The notes beneath the pieces are model-generated. The model was not told the origin of the DNA. It searched no databases and saw only the letters and a list, made by a program, of their open reading frames with translations. A stretch of DNA of 64,000 nt from Pseudoduganella umbonata (GTDB lineage: Bacteria; Pseudomonadota; Gammaproteobacteria; Burkholderiales; Burkholderiaceae_D). The position numbers and the translations under genes are program-made. The stretch covers positions 342,003-406,002 of the forward strand of contig NZ_JACHXS010000006.1 of the NCBI RefSeq assembly GCF_014192225.1, given 5' to 3'. Positions 43,897 to 53,384 of the stretch are shown piece after piece; the stretch's first letter is position 1; every line of letters begins with the position of its first letter.

Positions 43897-45210
43897 TCAC
43901 GCCATGTCGTGGAGCGCGAAGCCGTGCTCGTGATGGCCGGCCAGCTGCACGTCGATGCCGCCGGCGCCATGCAGGTCCTGCGCCTCGGCGCGGGCCAGTG
44001 CGGCGCCCTTCGGGTGGCCGGCATGCGGCGCGTGCGTGCCGGCGCCGTCATCGTGGTGCCCGTGCCCGTGCCCGTGCCCGTGGTGGCCGGCCACCTGCAC
44101 ATCGATGTCGCCGTCGCCATGGACCGCCGAGGCGTTTGCAAGGGCGGCCGCCACGTCCTTCGACTGGACCGATCGCAACGCGACGGTGCCGGCCTCGGAC
44201 ACCGCTGCGGCCAGGCCAGCCGTCGTGGCGGACGGCTGGGTCAGCGTGACGGCGCCGGTGGCCAGCGTGACCGTCGCGTCCGTGAAGCGCAGCAGTTCGA
44301 TGTTCGCCAGCGTATCGCTGCCTTCGGCGCCGGTCACGTTCCACGACGCGGTGCCGGTGCGGGTGACCGTGTAGGCGCTGCGGGCGCCGTTGTAGAACGC
44401 CGTGTCGGTACCGGCGCCGCCATTCAGCGCGTCGTTGCCGCCGGCGCCTTCCAGGATGTCGTTGGCGGCGCCGCCCGCCAGCGAATTGGCGGTGCTCGTG
44501 CCCGCGAGCCAGCGCGCGCCGGTGGCCGAATTGACACCGAGATTGCCGGCCAGGCCGTCGCCGCCGTACAGCCACTTCAGCGCGGCGATGTCGTACTGGC
44601 TGAACGTCGAGTGGATGCCGCCGGTATGCGTGTACGACAACAGCGTGTGCGACGTGTTGTCGGTGGTGGACGGCAGCCTGATCGAGCCCTCGAACGGATG
44701 CTTCAGTCCCAGCATGTGGCCCAGCTCGTGCAGCAGCGTCTCGTGGCCCTGCGTGCCCGGCGCCAGGTTGGCGTTCATGCCGGCCCATTCGGCGTTGTCG
44801 AGGTAGACATAGGAGGCGGCGGTGAATTTGGTCACCACGCCGCTGCTGTTGTACGAATAGCCGATGCGGTTGCTGTCCAGGCCCGTGGTGCCGGAGCCGG
44901 CCAGGTTGGCGTTCGCGAAATGCACCTGCGCCAGGCCGGCATCGGCCGTTTCCACGAACTTGATGCCGGTGAGCTTCGAGACGTACGTCATGGCGCCGCG
45001 CGTGGCGGCCGCCTGCGACGCCGTGAAGGCCTGCGGGGCGCTCAGCAGCGAGGAATTGCCCGGTTCCAGGTTGCTGGCGACGGAAAACGAGTAGTACAGC
45101 GTATTGGTGCCGGGCGTGACGTAGTTCCAGTTCGGCATATTGCCGAGCAATGCGTCGATATGGTTGTAGCCGGAGAGGGTGGTGCTGGTAGCTTGTGCAA
45201 CGGTTGCCAT
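43897..45210 (-). CDS. M10 serralysin-like metalloprotease with His-rich tail
   Basis: A 437-residue type I-secreted protease. HELGHMLGLKH (His161, Glu162, His165, His171) is the zinc site. The later serralysin Met-turn region reads HTLLSY (residues 188-193), with Leu191 where Met is usual. FSQYDIAALKWLYGG closes the catalytic domain. One RTX block follows (GGAANDILEGAGGNDALNGG). The last about 90 residues contain two related units, GDIDVQVAGHH and GGIDVQLAGHH, around HHGHGHGHGHHDD, an unusual metal-binding tail. There is no Sec signal. It is adjacent to another RTX protein on the same strand. Confidence 0.85.
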   Translation of the reverse strand: MATVAQATSTTLSGYNHIDALLGNMPNWNYVTPGTNTLYYSFSVASNLEPGNSSLLSAPQAFTASQAAATRGAMTYVSKLTGIKFVETADAGLAQVHFANANLAGSGTTGLDSNRIGYSYNSSGVVTKFTAASYVYLDNAEWAGMNANLAPGTQGHETLLHELGHMLGLKHPFEGSIRLPSTTDNTSHTLLSYTHTGGIHSTFSQYDIAALKWLYGGDGLAGNLGVNSATGARWLAGTSTANSLAGGAANDILEGAGGNDALNGGAGTDTAFYNGARSAYTVTRTGTASWNVTGAEGSDTLANIELLRFTDATVTLATGAVTLTQPSATTAGLAAAVSEAGTVALRSVQSKDVAAALANASAVHGDGDIDVQVAGHHGHGHGHGHHDDGAGTHAPHAGHPKGAALARAEAQDLHGAGGIDVQLAGHHEHGFALHDMA

Positions 45211-45350
45211 GGATTCCGAAAGGCCTTAAAACATGTGGAAGGCCTCCAGTATTTCCCGCGGGCACGGTCGGGTCAACCGTGCCAGCGGTGAGTGTGCACT
45301 CATGAGCAGAGTGTCTACTTGACGTTCAGTCAAGCGCCCATGTCTCTTCG

Positions 45351-47720
45351 TTACGCCTCTTCGGTGACGAGCTTGTCGCCGACATAGACACGGTAGCGGC
45401 GGATGCGGCCCGTCACCCCGTCCGGCCCCTGGCGCGGCGTGTAGCGCAGGCCCGCCACCTCGAACGGCGCGCCCAGGTCGAGCACCAGCCGGTGCGGCGG
45501 CTGTGCCACCGACTTGCTGTAGGCCGAATGCCAGAAGTCGGTGTTCTGGCCGTTGATCGCGTTGAGCGCCGTGCCGTCTTCCTTCGACGCTTCCTCGCTG
45601 CTGGCATAGGCGATCGTCCACAGCGTCTGGTTCAGCGTCTTGCCGTCCCTGCCCAGCAGTGCCAGTTCGGCAATCGCGGCAAACGGCTTGCCGTCGAAAG
45701 CGTCCAGCGCCTCGATGCACAGCTGGCGGCCGCGGGCCGGCTGGGCGAACGGCACGTCCTGCGTGACGCCGCCCGGCTGGAAGCGGCCTTCGTGCACCGG
45801 TTTCACACCCTGCAACGCCAGGCGCGCCGTGCTGGGCGGACGCGCCAGGTCGCGCTCGGGGCGCAGCCGGTCGAGCACCGGCTTCGCCACGCCGGCGATG
45901 CGGTTGTCCTGCGGGCCCGTCAGGTCGAGCACGACGACCTCGTTGCGCCCCGCCTTGATCCAGGGGCCGGGCAGGTACATCGTCTGCGTCGGGCCGATGC
46001 TCCAGTAGCGGCCCAGGCAGCGGCCGTTGATCCACACGATGCCCTGGCCCCAGGTGGTCATGTCGAGGAAGGTGTCGGCGGCGGTGGCGGCATCGAAACT
46101 GCCGCGCCAGAACGCCGGGCCTTTCGTCTTGCCGGCTTTCCAGTCCAGCGGCGGCAGCACGCCGTCGGCGTCGAAATCGATCGCGCGGATTTCCCAGTTT
46201 TCCAGCGCAACCACCGGTTGCCCTTTCGCGCGCAGCGTCACCGGGCCATGCAGGCCCTTGCGGTCGTGGATCTCGACGCCGAAGTTGACGCGCGCGATCG
46301 TGTACAGCAGGATTTCCAGCGTGGTGCTCTTGCTGCGGGCCGGCAGGTTGACGCGGAAGCGCCGGTAGCGCGTGTCCAGCGTGCCCACTTCCTTGCCGTC
46401 GATGTAGACCCACGCCAGGTCGCGCACCTTGGCCGCTTCCAGCGTGGCCGCCGGGCCGGCCGGCAGCGTGACGCGATACACGATCACGCCGCGGCTGATG
46501 TCGTACTGCTCGATCGGCTTCGGCGTGACATCGCGAATGACGCGCGCCGGCAGGTTGGCGAACACCGGCGCAGTCTCGGCCAGCGTGAACGCGGGGATCG
46601 TCGTCACCGGCATGTGCGCGGGCGGCGACGGCAGCGTCTCGCCCGGTGCCAGGTGCTTGCCAATGCCGGCCCGGTAGGCGTCGAATTTTTCGCCGACCCA
46701 GCCGGCCTCGCTGATCGGCGCATCGTAGTCGTAGCTGGTGGTGTCGGGCCGGAACGGCCGGTCGCAGCCGCCCCACAGCCCGAACGACGTGCCGCCGTGC
46801 GCCATGTACAGGCTGAACGAGCCGTTCGCTGCCAGCATCGCCTCGATGTCGGCCACCGCCTTGGCCGCGCTGCCGGTGCGGTGCGGCGCGCCCCACGTAT
46901 CGAACCAGCCGGAGTAGTACTCGCCGCACATCAGCGGGCCTTTCTGCACCTTGGCCAGTTCGGCGAAGCCGCGCTGCGGATCGCTGCCGAAGTTGGCCAC
47001 CGAGAACAGCTCGGGAATGTGCGTCTTGGCCACCGCGTTGGTCGGGTTGCACTGGAACAGCGGCACGTCGAAACCGCCGTCCAGCAGTGCCTTGCGCATG
47101 ACCCGCATGTATTCCAGGTCTTCGCCGAAGAAGCCGTATTCGTTCTCGACCTGCACCATCAGGATCGGGCCTCCCTGCGTGACCTGCTGCGGGCCGAGCA
47201 CGCGGCCCACCTCGCGCATCCAGCGGCGCACGGGCTGGACGAAGCTGTCGTCGCGGGTGCGCAGGAAGGCGTCCGGCTTGCCGGCTCCGTCACTCTTCAA
47301 GAGCCACCACGGCAAGCCGCCCATTTCCCATTCCGCACAGGCGTAGGGACCGGGGCGCAGGATGACCCACAGGCCCTCGGCCTGCGCCAGCCGGCAGAAT
47401 TCAGCGGCGTCGCGCTGGCCGCTCCAGTCGTAGCGGCCCTCGCGCCACTCGTGGTAGTTCCAGAACAGGTAGGCGCACACGGCGTTCAGGCCCATCGCCT
47501 TGATCGCCTTCAATCGGTGGATCCAGTATTCGCGCGGCACGCGGGCGAAGTGCACTTCGCCGCAGCGGATCTGCACGGGCTTGCCGTCCAGCAGGAAGTC
47601 GTTGTCGCCGACGGCGAACCGGTGCGCCGGCGCGGCGCTGCCGATCGATGGGAGCAGGGTGCTGCCGACGGCAGCGGCGGTGCCGAGCAGTACGCGCCGG
47701 CGGGATGGCTGGTTGGTCAT
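45351..47720 (-). CDS. GH35 beta-galactosidase with Tat-type signal
   Basis: A 789-residue enzyme. The ATG at 47720 begins MTNQPSRRRVLLGTAAAVG, a twin-arginine-type signal, so it is probably exported folded. The barrel shows the acid/base Glu194 in QVENEYG and the nucleophile Glu267 in CGEYYSGWF; C-terminal galactose-binding-like domains follow (WINGRCLGRYWSIGP). This subgroup often acts on beta-1,3/1,6-galactans. It is the last gene of a lacI-MFS-GH35 operon, 10 bases after the transporter, and shares that regulator with the divergent receptor/BNR_4/GH105/DUF2264 operon. Confidence 0.92.
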   Translation of the reverse strand: MTNQPSRRRVLLGTAAAVGSTLLPSIGSAAPAHRFAVGDNDFLLDGKPVQIRCGEVHFARVPREYWIHRLKAIKAMGLNAVCAYLFWNYHEWREGRYDWSGQRDAAEFCRLAQAEGLWVILRPGPYACAEWEMGGLPWWLLKSDGAGKPDAFLRTRDDSFVQPVRRWMREVGRVLGPQQVTQGGPILMVQVENEYGFFGEDLEYMRVMRKALLDGGFDVPLFQCNPTNAVAKTHIPELFSVANFGSDPQRGFAELAKVQKGPLMCGEYYSGWFDTWGAPHRTGSAAKAVADIEAMLAANGSFSLYMAHGGTSFGLWGGCDRPFRPDTTSYDYDAPISEAGWVGEKFDAYRAGIGKHLAPGETLPSPPAHMPVTTIPAFTLAETAPVFANLPARVIRDVTPKPIEQYDISRGVIVYRVTLPAGPAATLEAAKVRDLAWVYIDGKEVGTLDTRYRRFRVNLPARSKSTTLEILLYTIARVNFGVEIHDRKGLHGPVTLRAKGQPVVALENWEIRAIDFDADGVLPPLDWKAGKTKGPAFWRGSFDAATAADTFLDMTTWGQGIVWINGRCLGRYWSIGPTQTMYLPGPWIKAGRNEVVVLDLTGPQDNRIAGVAKPVLDRLRPERDLARPPSTARLALQGVKPVHEGRFQPGGVTQDVPFAQPARGRQLCIEALDAFDGKPFAAIAELALLGRDGKTLNQTLWTIAYASSEEASKEDGTALNAINGQNTDFWHSAYSKSVAQPPHRLVLDLGAPFEVAGLRYTPRQGPDGVTGRIRRYRVYVGDKLVTEEA

Positions 47721-47730
47721 GTGTTTCTGG

Positions 47731-49116
47731 CTAGGTTGAAGGAACAGCTTGGGGAAGGGCGCGCAGGCGCGCCAGGCAAAGCAGGCACAGCGCCGAGAAC
47801 ACGGCGCCGCAGCCCAGCGTGAGACGGTAATCGTGGCCGGACAGGTCCAGCAGCGGCCCCTGCAGGATACCCACCAGGATGCTGGCCGAAACGACCGCGA
47901 AGTCCTTGGTGGCATTAAACTGCACGAAGCGCTCGCGCGGGAACAGCGCCATCGGCATCGACGCGGCGGCGGTCCACCAGGCGCCGGAAACGATCACGTG
48001 GCACAGGTATACGGCCTGGAAGCTGGCGGCATCGTCGACCAGCAGCGTGCCCAGCGCGGCCACCACGCAATACACGGCGATGACGATGGCCGAGATGCGC
48101 ATCGCGCCGCAGCGGTCGACCAGCCAGCCGATGGCGAACGCCGAACCGATCGAGACGGCGTAGCCGATCGCCGTCAGCATGCCCAGCGTGGCCTTCGGCA
48201 CCGCGCTGGCGTGGGCGAAGAACTGGTAGAACGTGTTGAACGGATTGAACGTGATCGCGGCGCAGACGAACATCGCGATCGCCCACAGGATGGGCCGGGT
48301 CATGAACTGCCTGGGCAGGCCGCGCCCGGCGGTGGCGGAGACGGCCGGTGCGGCCGGTGCCGGCGGTTCGCGCACACCCACGCACATCGCCACGATGCAG
48401 CCGCCGAACACCGCGCCGGTGCAGGCCAGGATCTCGGCCAGGTAATGGTCGGTGAGCGCGAATACCCAGGTGTGGAAGGCGATCCCGGCCCCCAGCCCGA
48501 CGATGCGGAACAGCGCATAGAAGCGGCCCAGCCAGCCGAACGGCACCACGTCGTTGACCAGCCCCGTGAACAGGGACAGCGCGCACAGCGCGGCACAGTC
48601 GAACACGGTCCAGAACAGGCCGAACGCCGCCAGCCGGCAGATACGCGCGCCGGGCGACCAGTCGCCCAGCAAGTCATGGGCCGCCGCGCCCAGCGCGGGT
48701 GAGCAGGCCAGGCCGATCAGCGCGATGCAGCCGGCCGGTGCCGCCACCAGCAGGAACGGCCGGCGGCGCCCCAGGCGCCCCTGGTACCGGTCGGAGTGCC
48801 AGCCGACGACGGGCACGACGAACATCGACAGCAGCGCCGGCACGGTGGACAGCAGCAGCGACGTGGCCGTGTCCGAGGCGCCGGCCACGCGCAGCAGTTC
48901 CAGCGCGGACGGCAGCGCCGCACGGTCGCGCATCGCGATGCCCAGGTCGCCCAGCAGCAGCCAGCCCAGCATGCCGGCCAGGCCCGCAGCGGCCGCTGCG
49001 CTGCTTATCGTTCCTGCGCCGGCGCCGCCGCCTGTCTTACCCGTGCCGGCACCGCCGACCGCACCCGCTTCCTCGACGGAATCGCGGGGCAGGCCAGTGC
49101 CGGCGGCCTGGGCCAT
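47731..49116 (-). CDS. MFS sugar transporter
   Basis: A 461-residue inner-membrane protein with about 12 predicted helices and the MFS loop signature SDRYQGRLGRRRPF after helix 2. A Gly/Ala/Thr-rich N-terminal extension of about 38 residues is unusual and may reflect an upstream start, but the ATG overlaps the lacI stop (ATGA). By context it imports the mono- or disaccharides freed in the periplasm by this regulon. It resembles the SucP/GPH-like symporters of oligosaccharide loci; the substrate is unknown. Confidence 0.85.
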   Translation of the reverse strand: MAQAAGTGLPRDSVEEAGAVGGAGTGKTGGGAGAGTISSAAAAAGLAGMLGWLLLGDLGIAMRDRAALPSALELLRVAGASDTATSLLLSTVPALLSMFVVPVVGWHSDRYQGRLGRRRPFLLVAAPAGCIALIGLACSPALGAAAHDLLGDWSPGARICRLAAFGLFWTVFDCAALCALSLFTGLVNDVVPFGWLGRFYALFRIVGLGAGIAFHTWVFALTDHYLAEILACTGAVFGGCIVAMCVGVREPPAPAAPAVSATAGRGLPRQFMTRPILWAIAMFVCAAITFNPFNTFYQFFAHASAVPKATLGMLTAIGYAVSIGSAFAIGWLVDRCGAMRISAIVIAVYCVVAALGTLLVDDAASFQAVYLCHVIVSGAWWTAAASMPMALFPRERFVQFNATKDFAVVSASILVGILQGPLLDLSGHDYRLTLGCGAVFSALCLLCLARLRALPQAVPST

Positions 49117-50180
49117 CAGACGTTTCCGTCGGCCGGTTCGGCGGAATCGGCCGCCTGGCCTGCGCCGGCAGTGGCGGCCGGCCCGGTCGACTGCCGGATC
49201 ACCAGTTCCATCGCGAACGGCACCCGTTCCGGCGGCACGGTACCGCCCTGGGCCATGGTCACCACGTCGCCCACCGCGCGCGCCGCCAGCTCGGCCAGCG
49301 GCTGGCGCATCGTCGTCAGCGGCGGAAACACGTGGCTGGACAGCGGAATGTCGTCGAAGCCGATCACGGAGATGTCGCCCGGCACCTTCATGCCGCGGCT
49401 GTGGATCGCGTCGATCGCACCATAGGCCATTTCGTCGTTGGCGGCAAAGATCGCCGTCGGCGGGCGGTTCAGGGCCAGCAGCTGCTGCGCGGCGGCGTGG
49501 CCGGCGGCCTGGTTGAACGCGCCGCCCACGATCAGCGACGCATCGGCGCGGATGCCGGCCGCGCGCAGCGCATCCTTGTAGCCTTTTTCGCGCTCGGCGC
49601 TTTGCCCGGTGGCCGAGGTGCCGGCCAGGAATGCAATGCGGCGGTGGCCCAGCGCCAGCAGGTGTTCGACCGCCATCCGGGCACCGTTGCGGTTCTCCAG
49701 CGCCATCACGGGAAGGTTGACCGGCCGCGCGTCATAGTGCACCAGCACGCACGGCATGCGATGCTGTTCCAGCACATCCAGGTAGCCGTCCGCGCCGTTC
49801 GGCATCACCAGCAGCAGGCCGTCGCACAGCTTGCTCAACATGTCGACGGTGCCGGCGCGCGCCGGGCTGTCGAAGCGCTCGGCATTGAACAGCAGGATGT
49901 CGTAGCCGCGCGCCCGGGCTTCGGTGCTGATCGCACGCGTGACTTCGTGCAGCACCAGCGAACCGTAGTTGTTGACGAATACGCCGATCAGGTTGCTCTT
50001 GTCGCCGCGCATGCGGCGCGCCAGCATGTCCGGCGTGTAATTCAGTTGCGCGGCCGCTTCCATGATGCGCGCGCGTGCCGATTCGGACACGTAGCCGACG
50101 CCGCGGATCGCCCGCGACGCGGTGATCGGCGACACGCCGGCGATTTTTGCCACTTCACTGAGCTTGCTGGTCTTGCGCAT
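49116..50180 (-). CDS. LacI-family repressor
   Basis: A 354-residue repressor. ATG at 50180 gives MRKTSKLSEVAKIAGVSPIT, placing the helix-turn-helix at residues 6-27 as normal; an upstream ATG at 50261 would add 27 unrelated residues and run through an operator. The sugar-binding domain follows (IGVFVNNYGSLVLHEVTRAI, VIGFDDIPLSSHVFPPLTT). It heads the minus operon and is divergent from the receptor. Two near-identical 18-bp palindromes in the promoter region are its probable operators. Confidence 0.92.
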   Translation of the reverse strand: MRKTSKLSEVAKIAGVSPITASRAIRGVGYVSESARARIMEAAAQLNYTPDMLARRMRGDKSNLIGVFVNNYGSLVLHEVTRAISTEARARGYDILLFNAERFDSPARAGTVDMLSKLCDGLLLVMPNGADGYLDVLEQHRMPCVLVHYDARPVNLPVMALENRNGARMAVEHLLALGHRRIAFLAGTSATGQSAEREKGYKDALRAAGIRADASLIVGGAFNQAAGHAAAQQLLALNRPPTAIFAANDEMAYGAIDAIHSRGMKVPGDISVIGFDDIPLSSHVFPPLTTMRQPLAELAARAVGDVVTMAQGGTVPPERVPFAMELVIRQSTGPAATAGAGQAADSAEPADGNV

Positions 50181-50252
50181 GGGGCTGGACGGTGGCCACG
50201 TGTTGTTCTGGAGGCACCGACTGTACCAGAGCGGACATGGTTCAGGCGGGAA

Positions 50253-50270
50253 TGTGGTCACGTTACCACA
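50253..50270. promoter_or_regulatory. LacI-type operator O1
   Basis: TGTGGTCACGTTACCACA is a palindrome with 6-bp arms (TGTGGT/ACCACA) and a central CG pair, typical of LacI-family sites. It is 73 bases upstream of the repressor start, suiting autoregulation of lacI-MFS-GH35. Confidence 0.75.
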
Positions 50271-50370
50271 TCGCCGGAATTTGCCGTCAAGACTTTATTC
50301 AATGAACTCAACGACTTAGGGAACCGTCGTCAAACCGCTCAATTTGTTGAGCGATTTTCTGAAAACGCCT

Positions 50371-50388
50371 TGTGGTAACGTGACCATA
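50371..50388. promoter_or_regulatory. LacI-type operator O2
   Basis: TGTGGTAACGTGACCATA is the reverse complement of O1 except for one base near the end. It lies 42-59 bases before the receptor start. Centre-to-centre distance from O1 is 118 bp, about 11 helical turns, so DNA looping is possible. Confidence 0.75.
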
Positions 50389-50429
50389 ACTCGTGGCATC
50401 GAGATAACCATATTAGATCGGAGACGGAG

Positions 50430-53384
50430 ATGAACAAGAAGCTTCTCGCCACCCTGTTGCCGCTGGCGCTTGCCGCGGCCTACGGCACCCATGCCAGTGC
50501 ACAGGAAACGGCAACCGCCGCGGATGCGGCCGCACCGCAGGCCACCGCCGCAGACGCGGCCGCACCGCAGGCCAGCGCGCAGCCGGAGGCCGGCGCCTCG
50601 GGGCAATCGACTACCGGCACCACCGGCGCGGGCCCCGCCGCGAACCAGGAGGCGGTCAGCACCGTCGTCGTCACGGGCTTCCGTTCCAGCCTGCAGAAGG
50701 CGCTGAACCTGAAGCAGCAGGCCATCGGCGTGCGCGACTCGATCGTGGCCGAGGACATCGGCAAGTTCCCCGAGGCGAACGTGGCCGAGTCGCTGCAGCG
50801 CGTGCCGGGCGTGATCCTGAACCGCGACGAAAGCTCCGGCGAAGGCCAGCGCATCTCGATCCGCGGCCTGCCCACCGAATACTCCGTCACCACGCTGAAC
50901 GGCGCGCCGGTGAACACCACGTCGACCAGTACCATCGGCAGCGCCGCGCGCGGCTTCAACTACGACGTGTTCGCGTCCGAACTGTTCGGCCGCATCGACT
51001 TCTACAAGTCGCCGCTGGCCGAGCTGACCGAGGGTGGCCTGGGCGGCATCGTCGACCTGCAGACGCCGCGCCCGTTCGACAATCCGAAGCGCCAGGTACG
51101 CTACGGCATCACGGCGGGCTACAACACGATGTCCGAACGCTTCAACCCGGCCGGCTTCGCGCTGTATTCGAACACCTGGGGCAACTGGGGCTTCCTGGTC
51201 GGCGGCTCGCATTCGGGCAGCAAGAACAACCGCTCCGGCTTCGAAGCCACCGGCGGCTACAACAGCTCGGCCAACGGCAGCCGCACTCCGCTGCGCGGCA
51301 ACTTCGCCGTGGCGCTCGACTACGATTCGCCGCTGGCCAACCTGGGCGGCTACACGCGCGACCAGATCGACAACGCGCTACTGCCGCGCATCTACCGCTT
51401 CTACGGTTCGCAGAACGACCGCACCCGCGATGGCCTGGTCTCGTCGCTGCAGTACAAGAACGGTGGCCTGAACGTCAGTTTCGACACGCTGTACTCGAAG
51501 CTGAAGAACGAGCGCGACGAGATGTACTTCGGCATCCTGGTGCGCAACAGCCGCACCACCAACCGCAATGCGCCGGCCGGCCAGAACGGCAACAACGGCT
51601 TCATTCCGCTCGATGTCAGCATCGATCCGGCATCGAACCTGCTGGAGGGTACCTTCGGCAACACCTCGTACAGCAGCGGCGTCACCTACGCCAACGACGA
51701 AACGGAATTCGGCTACGGTGCGCTGAACCTGACCTGGAAGGCCAGCGACAAGCTGACGTTTACCGCCCAGGCCAGCGCCAACAACAGCAGCGCGCTGTCG
51801 TACCAGAGCACGCTGTCCGGCCAGATCTTCGGCATCACGTCGACCATCGACTATGGCGACGACCACGTGTACCCGTCGCTGTCGTCGCCGACCAGCTACA
51901 CTGACCCGAACAACTTCCAGGGCTTCCAGATCGGTACCGGCTGGACCAAGGAATTCGACAAGGGCCGCCAGGCCCGCGCGGCGGCGGAGTACTCGTACGA
52001 GCTGCCGGGCGGCTGGACCGGCAAGATGAAGAGCGGCTTCTCGTTCGTGGAAACCACCAAGGGCATCGACAAGCGCAATGGCACTTCGCTGGCCACGGCG
52101 CGGCTGAACCAGCTGGGCAATGCCGGCCTGCGCGCCGGCATGACGTCGAACCTGCCGATTTCGAACCTGGACATGGGTGGCGGCTGGCCGGGCGCCTGGG
52201 GCACGTTCGACCGCGGCTACACGTATTCCACGTTCAATCCGCTGGAATACAACCCGAACTCCGCGTTCACGCCGGCGCAAAGCTTCACCGCGCAGGAAAA
52301 GGTCAGTTCCGCGTTCGTGCAGTCGGACTTCCGTGGCGAGGTATTCGGCCGCGAACTGCGCTTCAATGCCGGCGTGCGCTATTCCGAAACCAAGACCTAC
52401 ATCGACAACTTCAAGCAGGCCGGCGCGAACAACGCCTATGTGCCGAACGAGGAAGAAGGCAAGTACAGCAATGTGATGCCGGCCATCAGCGCCGCCTTCG
52501 ACGTGACCGATACCCTGATGTGGCGTGCTTCGTGGGGCAAGACCATTTCCCGCGCATCGCTGGGCATCATCGCCGCACAGACCGTCATCCCGAACCAGTT
52601 CGACAACACGGCCACCGCCGGCAACCCGAACCTGAAGCCGCAGCAGTCGAAGAACTTCGATACGAGCCTGGAGTGGTACTTCAAGCCGGGCAGCCTGCTG
52701 TCGGCCGGCTACTTCCGCAAGGTGCTGACGGATGCCACGGTATCGACCACGCAGAACGTAACCTTCGGTTCGCTGGGCCTGCCGGAAACGGCGCTGGGCC
52801 CGATCTTCCAGGATGCCAACGGCCGCATCGATCCGAACCTGCCGATGACGCTGCGCACGTACTCGAACGCGGGCAAGCAGGTGCTGAAGGGCTACGAGCT
52901 GGCTTACCAGCAGGCCTTCGACTTCCTGCCCGATCCGTTCAAGGGCTTCGGCGCGCTGGCCAGCTTCACCCACATCGATCCGTTCAACAGCCAGCGCTGG
53001 ATCACCAACGCGGGCCGCGAGATCGAAGTCAACTCGGTGCCGAAGTTCGCCTACAGCACCACCGGCTACTATGAGCGGGGCCCGCTGGCGGTGCGCCTGT
53101 CGTGGAACTACAAGGGCCGCTCGCTGCACGGCGACAACCCGCGCAACAACGGCGACGACCTGATCCGCTGGCGCGCCGCCCGCGGCTACCTGGACGGCAA
53201 TATCAGCTACAAGATCAGCGACAAGCTGGAACTGCGGCTCGATGCGCTGAACCTGTCCAACACGCTGACCTACGACTACTTCGAGGATGCCAACGGCGTG
53301 TACGGCAGCGGCAAGAAGACCCGGATGGACTACGCCAAGTACGACGGCCGCACGATCAAGATCGGCATCCGCGGTTCGCTGTAA
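50430..53384 (+). CDS. TonB-dependent receptor of the LacI regulon
   Basis: A 984-residue receptor with GGAGACGGAG before the ATG and a signal peptide ending ASAQE. A repeated Ala/Asp linker (AATAADAAAPQ, twice) precedes VVVTGFRSSLQKALNLKQQ and the plug (LQRVPGVILNRDESSGEGQ, ISIRGLP). The barrel ends with an unusual non-aromatic IKIGIRGSL. It is the first gene of a four-gene operon and its TAA overlaps the next ATG. It probably imports uronate-bearing oligosaccharides. Confidence 0.9.
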   Translation: MNKKLLATLLPLALAAAYGTHASAQETATAADAAAPQATAADAAAPQASAQPEAGASGQSTTGTTGAGPAANQEAVSTVVVTGFRSSLQKALNLKQQAIGVRDSIVAEDIGKFPEANVAESLQRVPGVILNRDESSGEGQRISIRGLPTEYSVTTLNGAPVNTTSTSTIGSAARGFNYDVFASELFGRIDFYKSPLAELTEGGLGGIVDLQTPRPFDNPKRQVRYGITAGYNTMSERFNPAGFALYSNTWGNWGFLVGGSHSGSKNNRSGFEATGGYNSSANGSRTPLRGNFAVALDYDSPLANLGGYTRDQIDNALLPRIYRFYGSQNDRTRDGLVSSLQYKNGGLNVSFDTLYSKLKNERDEMYFGILVRNSRTTNRNAPAGQNGNNGFIPLDVSIDPASNLLEGTFGNTSYSSGVTYANDETEFGYGALNLTWKASDKLTFTAQASANNSSALSYQSTLSGQIFGITSTIDYGDDHVYPSLSSPTSYTDPNNFQGFQIGTGWTKEFDKGRQARAAAEYSYELPGGWTGKMKSGFSFVETTKGIDKRNGTSLATARLNQLGNAGLRAGMTSNLPISNLDMGGGWPGAWGTFDRGYTYSTFNPLEYNPNSAFTPAQSFTAQEKVSSAFVQSDFRGEVFGRELRFNAGVRYSETKTYIDNFKQAGANNAYVPNEEEGKYSNVMPAISAAFDVTDTLMWRASWGKTISRASLGIIAAQTVIPNQFDNTATAGNPNLKPQQSKNFDTSLEWYFKPGSLLSAGYFRKVLTDATVSTTQNVTFGSLGLPETALGPIFQDANGRIDPNLPMTLRTYSNAGKQVLKGYELAYQQAFDFLPDPFKGFGALASFTHIDPFNSQRWITNAGREIEVNSVPKFAYSTTGYYERGPLAVRLSWNYKGRSLHGDNPRNNGDDLIRWRAARGYLDGNISYKISDKLELRLDALNLSNTLTYDYFEDANGVYGSGKKTRMDYAKYDGRTIKIGIRGSL

